Source: an uncultured Porphyromonadaceae bacterium (GTDB lineage: Bacteria; Bacteroidota; Bacteroidia; Bacteroidales; Muribaculaceae). Taken from it: a DNA stretch of 15,412 bases. Both the position numbers and the translations under genes were made by a program. Numbering within the stretch: position 1 is the first letter of the stretch; each line of letters begins with the position of its first letter. The stretch is from assembly GCA_947178245.1 (NCBI GenBank), contig CAMWXO010000024.1, positions 1-15,412 of the forward strand, read 5' to 3'. Below, piece by piece: positions 1-8,425 of this stretch. The notes beneath the pieces were generated by a model. That model saw only the letters and a list, made by a program, of their open reading frames with translations. It ran no database searches and had not been told where the DNA came from.

Positions 1-1756
1 CTTTCAGCGTATTGGTGAGTTCACCCTTCTCAAGCGAGAAATGTCGCGGCAGAAGGGCGATTTTCTTTATCTGCTCGTAAGCCGCCAGATCTTGCTGCAG
101 CCCGTCGATCTCGGTCATGATCATCGCGTTCACCTCAGGGTCCGCGAGAAACTTAGCCCGGTCTGAAGTGTCGATGCCCTTGGTCTGCGCCCACGCCTCG
201 AGCTGCTCATTATTGGGAACCACGAGGGCGGTGACAAACTTTTTCTCGTCGCCTATCACGGCCACCTCGTCGATATATTTGATCTCGGAAAGACGGCTCT
301 CGAGCAACTGCGGAGCCACATATTTTCCGTTTGAAGTCTTGAAGAGGTCTTTCAGGCGCTCTGTGAGCACGAGGGCACCCGATTCGTTGAGATAGCCGGC
401 ATCGCCTGTGCGAAACCATCCGTCGTCGGTAAAAGCCTTGGCGTTGGCCTCGGGGTTCTTGTAATATCCGGAGGTCACTGTGGCACCTTTCACGAGAATT
501 TCCCCGTCGTCGGCGATCTTCACCTTCACCATCGGCAGCGGACGCCCCACGGTACCTATCTCATAGCCCTCCTGCGGGAAGGCAGAGACTGTGGCGGTGG
601 TCTCGCTGAGACCGTAGCCTATCCTGATGTCGATGCCTATCGAGCGCAGGAATTCGGTGATGCGCGGGCTCAGCGGCGCGCCTGCCGTAGGGAACATATT
701 GGGATTGGGAATGCCGATGGCATGCTTCACTTTCGAGAATATCCGTTTGTCCCAGAAGCGATATTCATTCTCAAGCACCGCCGGCACCTGCTTCCCTTCG
801 CGTTTGAATCCGAGATTGCGCCGGTAGCCGACCCTCACGGCACGGCTCACCATCATCTGCTGCATCTTGCTCATGGAGGCTATCTTCTCCTTGACGGCCG
901 TATACACCTTCTCCCAGAAACGCGGCACGCAGGTCATGATATTGGGATTCACCTCCTGGATGGTCTTCTGAATCTCGCGCGGATCCTCATTGACGGCAAT
1001 CCGGATTCCTTTCGTGAGGCAGAAGAAGCTCCAGGCCTTCTCGAGGATATGGCTCATGGGGAGGAACGCCATCGACAGGTCTTTGTCATTGACATTGGTG
1101 AGAAACTTCAGATGCGCCTCCATCGCGGCGTCGTAGTTGGCGTGACTGATGCAGACGCCTTTCGACTCTCCGGTGGTGCCGGAAGTGTAGATGAGGGTGG
1201 CGATATCGTCGGGCAACCCGCGATCGCTCCTCTGGTCCACGAGGAGGCACGTGGGCTCGTCGGCATCCACGCCGAGGTGTATGAACTCATCCCAGAATAT
1301 CGAGACGGAATCGTCGGCGTGCCGGGCCATGCCGTCGCCCCGGTATATCACGATCTTATCTATCTGCTCCGGATTACGCTTCCAGTAGTCGTAGGCCAGT
1401 TCATACTGGGCCGACGCCCCTACGAAGAGAACACGCGGCTCGCCGTTGCTGACGATAAAGTCATACTGGCTCTGGCTGCTGCTCGAATAGAGGGGAATCG
1501 TGGCGGCACGGTTGCGGAAGCCGGCAAACTCCGTTATGAGGATCTGGGGCGTATTGTTGGAGCAAATCGCAATATTGTCTTTTTCCTTCACGCCGAGACG
1601 CGCGAGTGCCCTGGCAGCCACATCTATCTGCACCCTGAATTCCTCCCAGCTCGTGGGGAGCCACTCTCCGGGCTTGCGCCAGCAGAAGCGGTAAGCCTCC
1701 CTGTCGCCGTATTTTTCCGCCTGACGGCGAATCATTTCTACAAGTTTGTTTGCCAT
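1..1756 (-). CDS. Long-chain acyl-CoA synthetase (AMP-binding), 3' end cut off
   Basis: Reading from ATG at 1756 down to the window edge gives 585 codons without a stop. It is an adenylate-forming enzyme expected to activate fatty acids with ATP and CoA at the membrane or in the cytosol. Visible motifs are the phosphate-binding loop TSGTTGESKG (residues 191-200), YGLSETTA (381-388), WFRTGD (447-452, with the ribose-binding Asp) and ERLKDLFKTSNGKYVAP (466-482), which marks the long-chain FACS branch rather than acetyl-CoA synthetase. The sequence stops at GELTNTLK, where the family has its C-terminal catalytic Lys region, so only roughly 15-20 residues should be missing. The ATG at 1764 is out of frame, so 1756 is the start. 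It is divergent from topA. Chain-length specificity cannot be read from sequence. Confidence 0.93.
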   Translation of the reverse strand, partial: MANKLVEMIRRQAEKYGDREAYRFCWRKPGEWLPTSWEEFRVQIDVAARALARLGVKEKDNIAICSNNTPQILITEFAGFRNRAATIPLYSSSSQSQYDFIVSNGEPRVLFVGASAQYELAYDYWKRNPEQIDKIVIYRGDGMARHADDSVSIFWDEFIHLGVDADEPTCLLVDQRSDRGLPDDIATLIYTSGTTGESKGVCISHANYDAAMEAHLKFLTNVNDKDLSMAFLPMSHILEKAWSFFCLTKGIRIAVNEDPREIQKTIQEVNPNIMTCVPRFWEKVYTAVKEKIASMSKMQQMMVSRAVRVGYRRNLGFKREGKQVPAVLENEYRFWDKRIFSKVKHAIGIPNPNMFPTAGAPLSPRITEFLRSIGIDIRIGYGLSETTATVSAFPQEGYEIGTVGRPLPMVKVKIADDGEILVKGATVTSGYYKNPEANAKAFTDDGWFRTGDAGYLNESGALVLTERLKDLFKTSNGKYVAPQLLESRLSEIKYIDEVAVIGDEKKFVTALVVPNNEQLEAWAQTKGIDTSDRAKFLADPEVNAMIMTEIDGLQQDLAAYEQIKKIALLPRHFSLEKGELTNTLK

Positions 1757-1928
1757 ATTGTCATGGGTTTATAATGTTATAACGATTTTAATGGCAATAT
1801 TTCCATTCCATCACCTATAAATCAGCATCAGGAGACACCTCCGCGAAGCGATTCCTTCCCACCGGGCATATCGCAGGCATGAATTGAAAGCAAATTTTTC
1901 AACAATACACATTAATAATGCGTTGAAT

Positions 1929-1960
1929 ATTGTGTGTCTGAATAAAAAATGTTAATTTTG
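1929..1960 (+). promoter_or_regulatory. Bacteroidota-type promoter for topA-prfB
   Basis: ATTG at 1929-1932, a 20-nt spacer and TAATTTTG at 1953-1960 match the Bacteroidota pattern TTTG-N19~20-TAnnTTTG. Transcription should start near 1965-1968, leaving a leader of about 65 nt before topA. The rest of the 274-bp divergent spacer (1757-2030) shows no gene, and I could not find a convincing promoter for the minus-strand synthetase in it. Confidence 0.7.
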
Positions 1961-2030
1961 CGGCATCATTCTCTCCGGGCCGAGGGCCAAGCCGACTCCC
2001 CCGTAAAGAAAATGCCTGAACCACAGAAAT

Positions 2031-4379
2031 ATGAATAATCTGGTAATAGTAGAGTCTCCTGCAAAAGCCAAGACGATAGAGAAATTCTTAGGGAAAGGAT
2101 ACCAAGTCCTTTCATCCTACGGCCACATACGCGACCTGAAGAAAAAAGGGATAGCGATAGATTTCGACCATGACTTCACGCCGGAATACGAAATTCCGGC
2201 AGACAAGAAAGATACCGTGCGGCGCCTCAAGGAAGCCGCACGCAAGGCTGACATGATATGGCTCGCTTCCGATGAAGACCGCGAGGGTGAGGCTATAGCC
2301 TGGCACCTCTATGAAGTGCTCGGACTGAAGCCCGACAATACGAAGCGCATAGTGTTTCACGAGATCACGAAGCCCGCGATACTGAACGCAATCGCCAATC
2401 CGCGCGACATCGACATCGATCGTGTTAACGCCCAGCAGGCACGCCGCGTGCTCGACCGCATCGTGGGCTTCGAGCTCAGCCCGGTGCTGTGGAAGAAGAT
2501 ACGTCCGTCGCTTTCGGCCGGAAGGGTTCAGAGCGTTGCGGTGCGCCTCATCTGCGAGCGCGAGAAAGAGATCGACGCCTTCACGCCGGAATCTTATTTC
2601 CGCGTCTCGGGGCAATTTGCCGTTCCGGGAAGCCGCGTGCCCCTGAAAGCCGACCTGTCGCGCCGCCTGGCAGATGAGAAGGAGGCCATGTCGCTGCTTC
2701 AGGAATGCAGCGGGGCATCATTCCGCATAGCGGAGGTGAATGTGCGTCCGGCCCGCCGGCAGCCATATCCCCCCTTCACCACCTCCACCCTGCAGCAGGA
2801 AGCGTCGAGGCGGCTCGGATTCTCGGTAAACCAGACTATGGTCATAGCTCAGAAACTTTATGAAGACGGCCGCATCACCTACATGCGTACTGACTCCACC
2901 AACCTTTCTGAACTCGCGCTGAAAGACATATCGGGAGTGATACGCAGCGAATATGGCGACCGCTATCTGAAGGTGCGCCATTACCATACCAGTTCCAAAG
3001 GAGCGCAGGAGGCTCACGAAGCCATCCGCCCCACCTACGTCAGCCACCGCACCATCGAGGGCGACGCACGCGAGCAGAAGCTCTACGACCTTATATGGCG
3101 CCGGGCCGTGGCGTCGCAGATGGCAGACGCAGAGATAGAGAAGACCACCGTGGATATCGCTATCGAGCCGGAAACCGGCAAGACGCATGAAGACACTTCC
3201 CACGGAGTATTCAAGGCCGAGGGGGAAGTGGTGAAATTCGCAGGATTTCTCGACGCCTACCAGCCCGGGGGCGCAAAAGACGTGTCGCTGCCGCCTCTGA
3301 CGGAAGGCACCGCCCTGAAAGCAAAGGAAATCGTAGCGTCGGAAGACTACACGCAGGCTCCTCCGCGATATTCGGAGGCGTCGCTCGTGAAAAAGATGGA
3401 GGAACTGGGCATCGGCCGACCTTCCACCTACGCCCCGACGATCTCGACCATACAGCAGCGGGAATACGTGAAGCATGGCGAGAAGGAAGGCACTCCGCGT
3501 GATTTCGACGTGCTCACGCTCAAAGACGGCAAGATCGCCAAGACTGTAAAGACACTCTCCACAGGCTCTGAGAAAGGGAAACTAATCCCGACAGACACGG
3601 GAATGGTGGTGAATGATTTCCTCACCGAATTCTTTCCCGATATCCTCGACTATAACTTCACAGCCAGAATCGAGGAAAAATTCGATGACATCTCCGAAGG
3701 TAAACTTCCCTGGCAGAAAGAGATGGCTGATTTCTACAAGGGCTTCCATCCCGAGATAGAGAAGATCAACACCCTGCGCATGGAGCACAAGGTGGGAGAA
3801 CGCGAACTCGGCACCGACCCGAAGACAGGGCGCCCCGTCTACGTGAAGATCGGCCGCTTCGGGCCCATAGCTCAGATAGGAGACGCCTCCGATGAAGAGA
3901 AACCGCTTTTCGCCTCGCTGCAGCCCGACCAGAGCGTGCAGACCATCACACTGCCGGAAGTGCTCAAGCTTTTCGAACTTCCGCGCGAGGTGGGCACCTT
4001 CGAGAATAAAAAGATTGTGGCCGCGGTGGGAAGATTCGGCCCCTATATACGCCACGATTCAGTGTTTGTATCTATTCCGAAGGATATGTCGCCGCTCTCC
4101 ATCACGCTCGACGAGGCCATTGCCCTCATAGAGAAGAAACGGGCCGATGAAGCCAACAAATTCATCAAGACATTCGAAGGTCACCCTGAAATAGAGGTGC
4201 TCAACGGCCGCTTCGGCCCCTATTTCACACTGCTCCCCGAGGGAGAGAAGAAAAAAATCAACTACAAGATACCCAAAGGCACCGATCCTCTGACACTGAC
4301 CTACGAAGACGTGAAGCAACTGATCGAGAAGCAGGATGCCGCTCCCAAACGCCGCCCTGCGCGCGCGAAAAAGAAATAA
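2031..4379 (+). CDS. topA: DNA topoisomerase I (type IA)
   Basis: This 782-residue enzyme relaxes negative supercoils by transient single-strand cleavage. The N-terminal TOPRIM domain has VESPAKA with Glu8 and the acidic triad in SDEDREGEA (Asp81, Asp83, Glu85). The active-site tyrosine is Tyr284 in RITYMRTDS. Other family signatures are LSAGRVQSVA (161-170) and GRPSTYAPTISTIQ (462-475). The C-terminus has no Cys4 zinc ribbons (only two Cys in the protein). It carries instead three topoisomerase C-terminal repeats with KIGRFGP (607-612), VGRFGPYI (666-673) and NGRFGPYF (725-732), then a Lys/Arg-rich tail likely to contact DNA. This is a common arrangement in Bacteroidota. The start is fixed by the conserved MNNLVIVESPAKAKTIEKFL opening. 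It is the first gene of a probable operon with prfB. Confidence 0.97.
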   Translation: MNNLVIVESPAKAKTIEKFLGKGYQVLSSYGHIRDLKKKGIAIDFDHDFTPEYEIPADKKDTVRRLKEAARKADMIWLASDEDREGEAIAWHLYEVLGLKPDNTKRIVFHEITKPAILNAIANPRDIDIDRVNAQQARRVLDRIVGFELSPVLWKKIRPSLSAGRVQSVAVRLICEREKEIDAFTPESYFRVSGQFAVPGSRVPLKADLSRRLADEKEAMSLLQECSGASFRIAEVNVRPARRQPYPPFTTSTLQQEASRRLGFSVNQTMVIAQKLYEDGRITYMRTDSTNLSELALKDISGVIRSEYGDRYLKVRHYHTSSKGAQEAHEAIRPTYVSHRTIEGDAREQKLYDLIWRRAVASQMADAEIEKTTVDIAIEPETGKTHEDTSHGVFKAEGEVVKFAGFLDAYQPGGAKDVSLPPLTEGTALKAKEIVASEDYTQAPPRYSEASLVKKMEELGIGRPSTYAPTISTIQQREYVKHGEKEGTPRDFDVLTLKDGKIAKTVKTLSTGSEKGKLIPTDTGMVVNDFLTEFFPDILDYNFTARIEEKFDDISEGKLPWQKEMADFYKGFHPEIEKINTLRMEHKVGERELGTDPKTGRPVYVKIGRFGPIAQIGDASDEEKPLFASLQPDQSVQTITLPEVLKLFELPREVGTFENKKIVAAVGRFGPYIRHDSVFVSIPKDMSPLSITLDEAIALIEKKRADEANKFIKTFEGHPEIEVLNGRFGPYFTLLPEGEKKKINYKIPKGTDPLTLTYEDVKQLIEKQDAAPKRRPARAKKK

Positions 4380-4399
4380 GCAAACAAAGGCTGATAAAG

Positions 4400-5518
4400 A
4401 TGATAACACAGGAACAACTGAAGGAGGCGGAAGAACGCACCGCCGCCCTGAAACGATATCTCGACATCGACTCCAAGAAGATCGAAGTGGAGGAAGAGGA
4501 ATTGCGAACCCACGTGGCCGACTTCTGGGAAGACAGGGAGAAGGCCGAGGCCCAGATGAAGAAAATCAAGGATCTGCACTTCTGGATCGATTCTTACGAA
4601 GCGCTCGAGAAGCAGGTGGAGGAACTGCGCCTGGCCTTTGACTTCATCAAGGAGGGACTCGTCACCGAAGAGGAAGTAGACCAGCAATATGAGGTGGTGG
4701 CCAAAGACATCGAGAGCCTTGAACTGCGCAATATGCTCCGACGCGAGGAAGACAAGCTCGGAGTGGTGTTGAAGATCAACTCCGGAGCCGGCGGCACGGA
4801 GAGTCAGGACTGGGCCCAGATGCTGATGCGCCTTTATCTCAGATATGCCGAACGCCACGGCTACAAGACTTCGATAGCCCAGCTTCTCGAGGGAGACGAC
4901 GCCGGCATTAAATCGGTGACAATCAATATCGAGGGCGACTACGCCTACGGCTATCTCAAAAGCGAGAACGGAGTGCACCGCCTGGTGCGCGTGAGCCCCT
5001 ACAACGCTCAGGGCAAGCGCATGACGTCGTTTGCTTCGGTGTTTGTCACCCCGCTTGTAGACGACACTATCGAGATCAATGTGGAGCAGGCCCGCATCTC
5101 ATGGGACACTTTCCGCTCGGGAGGCGCCGGAGGCCAGAACGTGAACAAGGTGGAATCAGGCGTGCGCCTGCGCTATCAGTATAAAGATCCCTACACCGGC
5201 GAGGAAGAGGAAATCCTCATCGAGAACACCGAGACCCGCGACCAGCCCAAGAATAAGGAAAACGCCCTCCGCCATCTGCGCTCCATACTCTATGAGAAGG
5301 AGATGAACCATCGACTGGAAGAGCAGGCCAAGGTAGAGGCCGGGAAGAAAAAAATCGAATGGGGCTCACAGATACGCAGTTACGTCTTCGACGACCGCCG
5401 AGTGAAAGACCACCGCACCAACTATCAGACCTCTGACGTGAACTCGGTGATGGACGGCGAGATCGACGAGTTCATCAAGGCTTACCTGATGGAATTCGCC
5501 GCCGAGGAGCAGTCCTGA
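4400..5518 (+). CDS. prfB: Peptide chain release factor 2, uninterrupted frame
   Basis: The 372-residue protein terminates translation at UGA and UAA on the ribosome. It has an N-terminal helical domain (about 1-110), the class I release-factor core with SGAGGTESQDWAQ (128-140), a codon-reading loop region RVSPYNAQGKRMTSF (197-211) and the peptidyl-tRNA hydrolysis motif GGQ at 244-246 in GAGGQNVNKVESGVRLR. Length is close to the E. coli protein (365). The in-frame UGA and CUUUGA slippage site that many bacteria have near codon 25 is absent: the matching place reads TATCTCGAC (Y-L-D, codons 20-22) in one continuous frame. The SPF tripeptide of RF2 is SPY here. It follows topA by 20 nt, ends in TGA, and stops 4 nt from the end of the convergent GH3-like gene. 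Confidence 0.96.
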   Translation: MITQEQLKEAEERTAALKRYLDIDSKKIEVEEEELRTHVADFWEDREKAEAQMKKIKDLHFWIDSYEALEKQVEELRLAFDFIKEGLVTEEEVDQQYEVVAKDIESLELRNMLRREEDKLGVVLKINSGAGGTESQDWAQMLMRLYLRYAERHGYKTSIAQLLEGDDAGIKSVTINIEGDYAYGYLKSENGVHRLVRVSPYNAQGKRMTSFASVFVTPLVDDTIEINVEQARISWDTFRSGGAGGQNVNKVESGVRLRYQYKDPYTGEEEEILIENTETRDQPKNKENALRHLRSILYEKEMNHRLEEQAKVEAGKKKIEWGSQIRSYVFDDRRVKDHRTNYQTSDVNSVMDGEIDEFIKAYLMEFAAEEQS

Positions 5519-5522
5519 TGCC

Positions 5523-7034
5523 TTATTGCATTGCAAGCAGTGAATCGAGCAGCTTGCGGGTATTGCTCAGCCTCGGCACCTTGCGCTGCCCTCCGAGCTT
5601 GCGGCTTCCCTGAGTGGCGAGCCAACGGTCGAATAGTCCCGGAGTGGCCGTGATCACTTCGGGAGGATCGAGAAATATGGTGTGGGCGCGCTTTGCCTGA
5701 TAGTCGGAATTGACGTCCTGCAGAGCGCTGTCGAGCACCTCCCTGAACTTCTCCATCGATTCGGGCTTCCGGCTCCATTCTATCAGCCACTGATGATGTC
5801 CGCGACGATTGTCGTGGGCATAAAACGGCCCCGCCGTGTAGTTGGCGATGCTCGCGCCGGTGGCGGCACAAGCCGCCTCTATCGCGCGGTTGGCATTGTC
5901 TTCCATCACTTCCTCACCGAAAGCGTTTATAAAACTGCGGGTGCGTCCGGCAATCCTGATCTTCAAAGGATTGACGGATGTGACCATGACAGTGTCGCCC
6001 AGACGGTAGCGCCAGAGGCCGTTGCTGCCCGAGATGAGAAGCTCATAGATTTTTCCGGCCTCCACCTCCCAGGGAGCAAGCGGCTCGCCTCCGGCAAGCG
6101 GCTCGAACTCATAGAATACCGCGCCGTCGAGAATCAGGAGCATTCCGGGATCGGCCGGGTCATTCTGGAAGGCGAAGAAGCCCTCTGAGGCATTGTAGGT
6201 CTCCATGAAGTGCATTTTAGCGGGGTCGGTCAGTGCTTCGTATTCCTTCCTGTAAGGGCGGAAATCTATGCCGCCGTGGAAGAAGACCTCAAGGTCGGGC
6301 CACACATCCGATATCTTATCGCGCCCCGTGATAGCGCACACTTCCTTCAGCACCGTCAGAAACCATGACGGCACTCCCGATATATTCGTTATGTTGGCGC
6401 GGCTCGCGGCCTTCGAGAGAGCGGGAAGCTTCTCGCTCCAGTCTTCCATGAGGGCTATCTTCTTATCGGGCACCCTCACCATATCGGCAAGTTTAGGCAT
6501 ACGGTCGATAAGAGTCGCGCTCAGGTCGCCCACTTTCACATCTGAATGCAGGTTGAGCTCATTTGCGAAACTGCCTCCGAGAATCAGGCTTTTGCCCGAG
6601 AATATCCTGCTTTTCGGATTCATCTGCAGATAATGGGCCACCACGTCAGACGTGCCGGGATAATGATTGCGACGCAGGCAGTCGTCAGTGATGGGAACGA
6701 ATTTCGATTTGCCGCCGCTCGTACCGCTGCTTTGTGCAAACCTGCGGCACCGTCCCGGCCAGAGAATATCTTTCTCACCCTCCACCATACGCATAGCCTG
6801 AGGGCGGATATCGTCGTAGCTGACGAGCGGAAGGGTGCTTCGATAAGACGCCGCGGTGTCGGCCGAGGAGAGCAGATCGTGAAATCCGTAGGCCTTGCCC
6901 GTTTCCGTATCGGCAGCCTTTTTAAGGAGCCAGTCGAGCTGTACGCGCTGGAGTTCTTCCACGCGGTCGCCCCAGGAGGCCGTGCGGCGCGCCCGGGAGG
7001 AAAATATATATCGTGCTATCGGAGTGAAGTCCAT
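5523..7034 (-). CDS. GH3-type acyl-acid adenylating protein
   Basis: This 503-residue protein belongs to the GH3 branch of adenylate-forming enzymes, known in plants as acyl-acid amido synthetases and common but uncharacterised in Bacteroidota. The three nucleotide-binding motifs are visible: SSGTSGGKSK (102-111), ETYNASEGFFA (278-288) and LWRYRLGDTV (340-349), plus the C-terminal GGQRKVPRLS (481-490) that carries the conserved Lys of the family. There is no signal peptide, so it should be cytoplasmic. Family knowledge supports carboxylate activation with ATP and probably transfer to an amine; the substrate in this organism is unknown. It is the last gene of the xseA-to-yidD operon, 34 nt after yidD, and ends 4 nt from the convergent prfB stop. 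Confidence 0.9.
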   Translation of the reverse strand: MDFTPIARYIFSSRARRTASWGDRVEELQRVQLDWLLKKAADTETGKAYGFHDLLSSADTAASYRSTLPLVSYDDIRPQAMRMVEGEKDILWPGRCRRFAQSSGTSGGKSKFVPITDDCLRRNHYPGTSDVVAHYLQMNPKSRIFSGKSLILGGSFANELNLHSDVKVGDLSATLIDRMPKLADMVRVPDKKIALMEDWSEKLPALSKAASRANITNISGVPSWFLTVLKEVCAITGRDKISDVWPDLEVFFHGGIDFRPYRKEYEALTDPAKMHFMETYNASEGFFAFQNDPADPGMLLILDGAVFYEFEPLAGGEPLAPWEVEAGKIYELLISGSNGLWRYRLGDTVMVTSVNPLKIRIAGRTRSFINAFGEEVMEDNANRAIEAACAATGASIANYTAGPFYAHDNRRGHHQWLIEWSRKPESMEKFREVLDSALQDVNSDYQAKRAHTIFLDPPEVITATPGLFDRWLATQGSRKLGGQRKVPRLSNTRKLLDSLLAMQ

Positions 7035-7068
7035 AGTGACAGGGAAAAGTCTGAATGATTAAAAAATT

Positions 7069-7287
7069 TCAGGGCACCGGGTCGTAGCCCGAGCCGCCCC
7101 AGGGATGGCAGCGCGCTATTCTCTTCAGGGCAAGCCAGCCCCCTTTCAGGGCACCGTGGCGTGAGATGGCCTCTACTGCATACTGGCTGCACGTGGGAGT
7201 GAACCGGCAACTTGGAGGCGTATGGGGTGATATTGCATATTGATAGAACCGTATCATCATGATCATCAAAGACTTCAGCGGATTCAT
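7069..7287 (-). CDS. yidD: YidD, membrane protein insertion efficiency factor
   Basis: A 72-residue protein with the full YidD signature: an N-terminal amphipathic or hydrophobic stretch (LMIMMIRFYQYAISP), SCRFTPTCSQYA (26-37), then GALKGGWLALKRIARCHPW and a terminal GGSGYDPVP. Conserved cysteines are 27, 33 and 60. In the family it sits on the inner face of the membrane and helps YidC-dependent insertion. It starts 6 nt after rnpA, the classic rnpA-yidD pairing, and length is typical. No yidC is in the window. Confidence 0.95.
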   Translation of the reverse strand: MNPLKSLMIMMIRFYQYAISPHTPPSCRFTPTCSQYAVEAISRHGALKGGWLALKRIARCHPWGGSGYDPVP

Positions 7288-7293
7288 ACCATA

Positions 7294-7779
7294 TCAGACG
7301 TTAGCGGCGCCCTCAACCGGGGCTCCGAGTTTTTTCCTGATTTTTGCGAGTGCCTGAGCCATCGCTTCCGAGACCTCTGCCTGAGGTATATTCTCGGAGA
7401 GGAGATATACAAAGCCGAGCGAGAGAGTCCTGACTTCAGGGTCGTCGGCGATCTGACGGCGCAGTACGTGCCACTGCAGGCGGAAAGCCTCGCGTATGCG
7501 GCGGCGCATCAGCACTCTGTCTACTGCATGGCGGCGCTTCTTTTTCGGCACGGTGATCATCATCTGCACCGGGCCCGTCAGATCAGGCACTCCCGTGCGG
7601 AATGAAGCGGCAAGCTCCTCGGCCGAAAGCGTGCGGAATGTGACGCGCAGCGGACCGGCATAGACTGATTTTCCCTTCCGGAAAAGGTCATTGACCAGAG
7701 TGCGATGGCGCAACTTCGCGCTCTTGCGCAGAGTGAAGCGCTGAGATTCGGCAGCCGTGAGTGAGGATTCTTCAGTCAT
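7294..7779 (-). CDS. rnpA: Ribonuclease P protein component
   Basis: A basic 161-residue protein that should bind the RNase P RNA and help it trim 5' leaders from pre-tRNAs. Supporting features are RFTLRKSAKLRHRTLVNDLFRKGKS near the N-terminus (14-38), a central strand region with MMITVPKKKRRHAVDRV (73-89) and the basic helix MRRRIREAFRLQ (91-102). The position directly before yidD confirms identity. The helix is unusual: the family's RNR signature, normally R-N-R-x-K-R, reads R-V-L-M-R-R here, losing the conserved Asn. Length is somewhat above the usual 110-140. The start codon overlaps the end of the upstream phosphatase by 8 nt, and there is no other in-frame ATG before the conserved core. 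Confidence 0.9.
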   Translation of the reverse strand: MTEESSLTAAESQRFTLRKSAKLRHRTLVNDLFRKGKSVYAGPLRVTFRTLSAEELAASFRTGVPDLTGPVQMMITVPKKKRRHAVDRVLMRRRIREAFRLQWHVLRRQIADDPEVRTLSLGFVYLLSENIPQAEVSEAMAQALAKIRKKLGAPVEGAANV

Positions 7780-8425
7780 CTTTGAGTGCGAGTTTGAGTA
7801 CGTCGGCAGGGCTGCACACTATGTGGTCGGCGTAAGCCCTGCGGAGTTCGGTGATAGGTCGGAATCCCCATGTCACGCCCACTGAGTCAATACAAGCGCG
7901 CCGCGCCGTCTCTATGTCTACGGCAGAGTCGCCCACATGGAGGGTATCTTTCTTGGGAGTGGGATGCTCGAGCAGCACGGCGAAATCTATACTGGGGTCG
8001 GGCTTGACAGGGCGGTCGTCGACCTGACCCATCACGGCCACAAACGGAATGTCGGGAAAGAAGTGCCCTATGATCTTGCGGGCCGCCGACTGGTATTTGT
8101 TGGTGGCCACGGCCAGCGCCACTCCATTGGCCGTGAGCTCGCCGAGAAGTTCCGGTACTCCCGGATAAGGCTTCGTGAGATCGGTGCAGTGCTCGTCGTA
8201 GTATTCACGGAAGAGCACCAGCAGCTCGTCGATCTCTTCGGGTGTGGCATCGGGCTGCGCGCGCTCCATCAGTTTCCTCACACCGTTTCCCACCATATAA
8301 GGGTAGGCGGCGATGGGATGCTTATGATAACCTTTCGCCTCGAGAGCATGGTTGCAGGCGGTGCCGAGGTCGGCTATAGTGTCGAGCAGCGTGCCGTCGA
8401 GGTCAAATATGATGAGTTTCTTCAT
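7772..8425 (-). CDS. HAD-family hydrolase, phosphoglycolate phosphatase-like
   Basis: A 217-residue cytoplasmic phosphatase of the haloacid dehalogenase superfamily. Motif I is IIFDLDGTLLDT with the nucleophile Asp8 and general acid Asp10; motif II is VATNK (Thr108); motif III is RPVKPDP (Lys141); motif IV is HVGDSAVDIETA (Asp166, Asp170). The helical cap between residues 15 and 85 is of the Gph/PGMB type. Phosphoglycolate, produced during repair of oxidised DNA ends, is a plausible substrate and would fit the neighbouring xseA, but cap-domain specificity is not decidable from sequence. It overlaps xseA by 4 nt (ATGA) and rnpA by 8 nt, which suggests translational coupling. Confidence 0.9.
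   Translation of the reverse strand: MKKLIIFDLDGTLLDTIADLGTACNHALEAKGYHKHPIAAYPYMVGNGVRKLMERAQPDATPEEIDELLVLFREYYDEHCTDLTKPYPGVPELLGELTANGVALAVATNKYQSAARKIIGHFFPDIPFVAVMGQVDDRPVKPDPSIDFAVLLEHPTPKKDTLHVGDSAVDIETARRACIDSVGVTWGFRPITELRRAYADHIVCSPADVLKLALKDD

Noticed and set aside
722..1774. 350-codon open frame on the plus strand
   Set aside because: It lies antisense to the acyl-CoA synthetase, whose motifs are unambiguous; its translation is low-complexity and His/Leu-rich as expected for a shadow frame.
1893..1940. Inverted ACAATA / TATTGT as an operator in the synthetase-topA spacer
   Set aside because: Only six paired positions around a long AT-rich loop, which is expected by chance in such DNA.
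2718..3476. 252-codon minus-strand frame inside topA
   Set aside because: Antisense to conserved topoisomerase sequence including the active-site Tyr region; no independent support.
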